Under the pieces are notes generated by a model. That model made no database searches. It saw nothing but the letters and a program-made list of their open reading frames with translations, and was not told the DNA's origin. Made by a program: the position numbers and the translations under genes. DNA of 5,563 nucleotides from Helicobacteraceae bacterium (GTDB lineage: Bacteria; Campylobacterota; Campylobacteria; Campylobacterales; Sulfurimonadaceae), in NCBI GenBank assembly GCA_027061425.1, contig JALSUN010000231.1, positions 1-5,563 on the forward strand, written 5' to 3'. This document shows, piece after piece, positions 3,679 through 5,563 of this stretch (positions are counted from its first letter, which is position 1; every line of letters begins with the position of its first letter).

Positions 3679-5563
3679 ATGAAAGAACTTGATCGCAAAG
3701 AGTTAAAAGGTTTGTTGCAGAAGACTACTAAAAAAATAGAGGCTTCCAACAACAACATAGAGATCAATTCTATTGTCGAAGATCTCATCACAACACTGCT
3801 GGGATCAGAACATGCGTCGTTGTGGATCTTTGATGAGACACGGGCTGTGCTGTTACGAGAGCGTGATGCATCCTCTGTTCGTGAGATCTCTATGCTCGAT
3901 CAACGAGGGATCATCGCCAAATCATTCCTGACGGTGAGTGGCGGGATCTATAACTATCTTGCCAGTGAAAAAGAGTATGTAGCTGCTACAGACAACCCTG
4001 ATGATATCCGTATGAAGTCCAAGATCATCGCACCTATTGTAGATGGTGATCGTTTTCTCGGCATCGTGACTGCCTACTCCTCGATACGCCAGATCAAGAA
4101 CTTTGTTGAAGATGACATGGAAGTTTTGGAGTCTCTTTCAAAGTTCCTGGTCAACGTGATCTATTATATGCACCCTCAATTCAGAGAGCAGCAGGTAGAA
4201 CGTGTCTATATCAGTGAACGTTTGAAAAACGGGTCTCAGCAGGTCATAAAAGATGTCGAAAAAATTCAAGAAGCGAAACATACTGAAGAAGCACCCGATG
4301 CTACCTTGAGCTTTTTGGCCAACACGGTACATGACATTCGTACTCCGGCCAACAGTATGTACGGCTTTTTGGAACTGCTTGAAGAGCAGATGGACAACCC
4401 GCGTCTGCTACAGTATGTACGCAATGCCAAAGAGAGTGCCCATTTTATCAACGAGTTGACGACATCGATCCTTGATCGTGTCAGCAGCCAGCATGAAAGA
4501 GCGGCGTCTAAACCTGTGGCGCTCAATCCTTCTAAGTTCTTTGCAGACATCGCTGAAAACTTTTCAGCCAACATGTTTAACAAATCGCTGGATTTCAATG
4601 TCTATGTCGATCCTCTTTTGCCCAAAGAGATCATTGTGGATGATATGAAACTCAAACGTGTTGTGATGAACCTGATCGGCAACGCGTACAAGTTCACACC
4701 TACGCATCAGAATATAGAGTTCTCAGTGAACTATATGCCAGAAAAACAGAAGATCGAGATCTCTGTCAAAGACACAGGGATCGGGATCGCTAAAGAGAAA
4801 CAAAATGAGATCTTCAAAGCTTTTAAACAGGCTGATGAGAAGACCCATGCAGAGTTTGGCGGTACGGGGCTTGGGCTTTCCATCAGTGCTGAGTATGTTC
4901 GAGAACTTGGTGGTGAACTGCAACTCTCCAGTGCATTGGACAAAGGAAGCACCTTTTATTTTGAGATGCCGATCAAGGTGTCAAACCCAAATCCAAATAT
5001 AGAAAAATCAACATACAGACAGCATCAATTTGCGATCTTGCTTGAACACCGGAATGTTGTCAGCGGTCATAATCTTATGCGTAATATGCTGAGAATGGGT
5101 GTGAGTGACAACAGTATAGCTATTATCAACAGTCTTGAAGAGATAACAGATGATACAACGCATCTCATATGTTTTCAAACGCTTTTGAATGCAGAGAGTA
5201 TCAAGATCTCACAGCAGCGCAGCTTAAAACTTCTCGTAGTAGAAGAAAAACTGTTGTCTCTTGCCACGAACGCTGAAGATCAACCTTATGAGGTGATCTC
5301 AAAATATACGTATTATGCTGATACCCTTTACGACTTCATCAAAGGGACTGCACGAACGAAAGTTTTGGTTGTAGATGATGACAGAATTAACATAGAACTG
5401 ATAAAAGCACTTCTGGAAGATGACTTCTACCATGTTGAAGTCGCTTATGACGGCTTGAGTGCACTCCAAAAGCTTAAAGAGGCTTCGCAGAGTGGAGAAC
5501 CGTTCCAGCTCTCATACCTGGATGAGAACATGCCGGGTCTCTTAGGGACAGAGGTGATGACAC
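3679..5563 (+). CDS. GAF-domain hybrid histidine kinase, 3' end outside window
   Basis: Starts at ATG 3679 after AGGAG and stays open to the right edge: 628 residues visible, C terminus missing. Domains seen: GAF (~25-165; SLWIFDE, then IIAPIVDGDRFLGIVTAYS); linker helix (~167-200); HisKA with NTVHDIRTPANSMYG and phospho-acceptor His218 followed by Asp219; HATPase_c with N-box NLIGNAYKFT (Asn335), G1 DTGIGI (365-370), F-box IFKAFKQAD and G2 FGGTGLGLSIS (~393-403); a receiver-like segment without the acceptor Asp (~447-555); and a true receiver starting KVLVVDDDRIN (561-571) with acceptor Asp615 in YLDENMPG. There is no membrane segment, so it is a cytoplasmic kinase responding to something bound or sensed by the GAF domain; ligand unknown. 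Catalytic motifs are intact, unlike those of the kinase at the left edge, although domain order from HisKA onward is the same. It is divergent from the PAS operon across 181 bases. A further receiver or HPt domain could lie beyond the edge. Confidence 0.95.
   Translation, partial: MKELDRKELKGLLQKTTKKIEASNNNIEINSIVEDLITTLLGSEHASLWIFDETRAVLLRERDASSVREISMLDQRGIIAKSFLTVSGGIYNYLASEKEYVAATDNPDDIRMKSKIIAPIVDGDRFLGIVTAYSSIRQIKNFVEDDMEVLESLSKFLVNVIYYMHPQFREQQVERVYISERLKNGSQQVIKDVEKIQEAKHTEEAPDATLSFLANTVHDIRTPANSMYGFLELLEEQMDNPRLLQYVRNAKESAHFINELTTSILDRVSSQHERAASKPVALNPSKFFADIAENFSANMFNKSLDFNVYVDPLLPKEIIVDDMKLKRVVMNLIGNAYKFTPTHQNIEFSVNYMPEKQKIEISVKDTGIGIAKEKQNEIFKAFKQADEKTHAEFGGTGLGLSISAEYVRELGGELQLSSALDKGSTFYFEMPIKVSNPNPNIEKSTYRQHQFAILLEHRNVVSGHNLMRNMLRMGVSDNSIAIINSLEEITDDTTHLICFQTLLNAESIKISQQRSLKLLVVEEKLLSLATNAEDQPYEVISKYTYYADTLYDFIKGTARTKVLVVDDDRINIELIKALLEDDFYHVEVAYDGLSALQKLKEASQSGEPFQLSYLDENMPGLLGTEVMT

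Noticed and set aside
1..5563. Mobile elements, CRISPR arrays, tRNA or rRNA genes, toxin-antitoxin or phage-defence genes
   Set aside because: Nothing in either strand resembles them; coding sequence covers about 96% of the window.

Overview
The window holds six protein-coding genes and almost no non-coding DNA. All six belong to phosphotransfer or sensory signalling. The moderate GC, many TATAAT-like boxes without clear -35 partners, tight packing, and a free-standing Aer/CetB-type PAS protein suggest a Campylobacterota chromosome (Sulfurovum, Sulfurimonas or a relative). This placement rests on gene content and style, not on a marker gene.

Layout. (1) 1-1715, plus strand: the C-terminal ~570 residues of a hybrid histidine kinase entering from the left edge, with HisKA, HATPase_c, a degenerate receiver and an intact receiver. 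(2) 1696-2010, plus strand: a small free-standing HPt protein overlapping the kinase by 20 bases. (3) A minus-strand operon read from 3497 down to 2011: an Aer/CetB-like PAS protein, a roadblock/LC7-like protein, and a SixA-type phosphohistidine phosphatase. sixA ends on the base next to the hpt stop codon, so the two meet tail to tail with no spacer. (4) 3498-3678: a 181-bp divergent intergenic region with promoter-like boxes and a short inverted repeat. (5) 3679-5563, plus strand: a second hybrid kinase (GAF, HisKA, HATPase_c, degenerate receiver, receiver) running off the right edge. No stretch over 300 bases lacks a gene.

How the parts may work together (inference): kinase 1 and its coupled HPt protein look like a split His-Asp-His phosphorelay. 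SixA of E. coli is known to dephosphorylate the HPt domain of ArcB, so a SixA beside an HPt gene suggests an off-switch for this relay. The PAS protein (probable FAD/redox sensor) and the roadblock-like protein share the SixA transcript and could link redox state to relay damping. Kinase 2 resembles kinase 1 in domain order from HisKA onward.

Three points deserve most attention. sixA has no ATG, GTG, TTG or CTG start that would keep its catalytic RHA motif, yet has a strong ribosome binding site placed for an ATC start. Kinase 1 lacks the acidic residue after its phospho-acceptor histidine and has a shortened G2 box. Both kinases carry a receiver-like domain without its phospho-acceptor aspartate.
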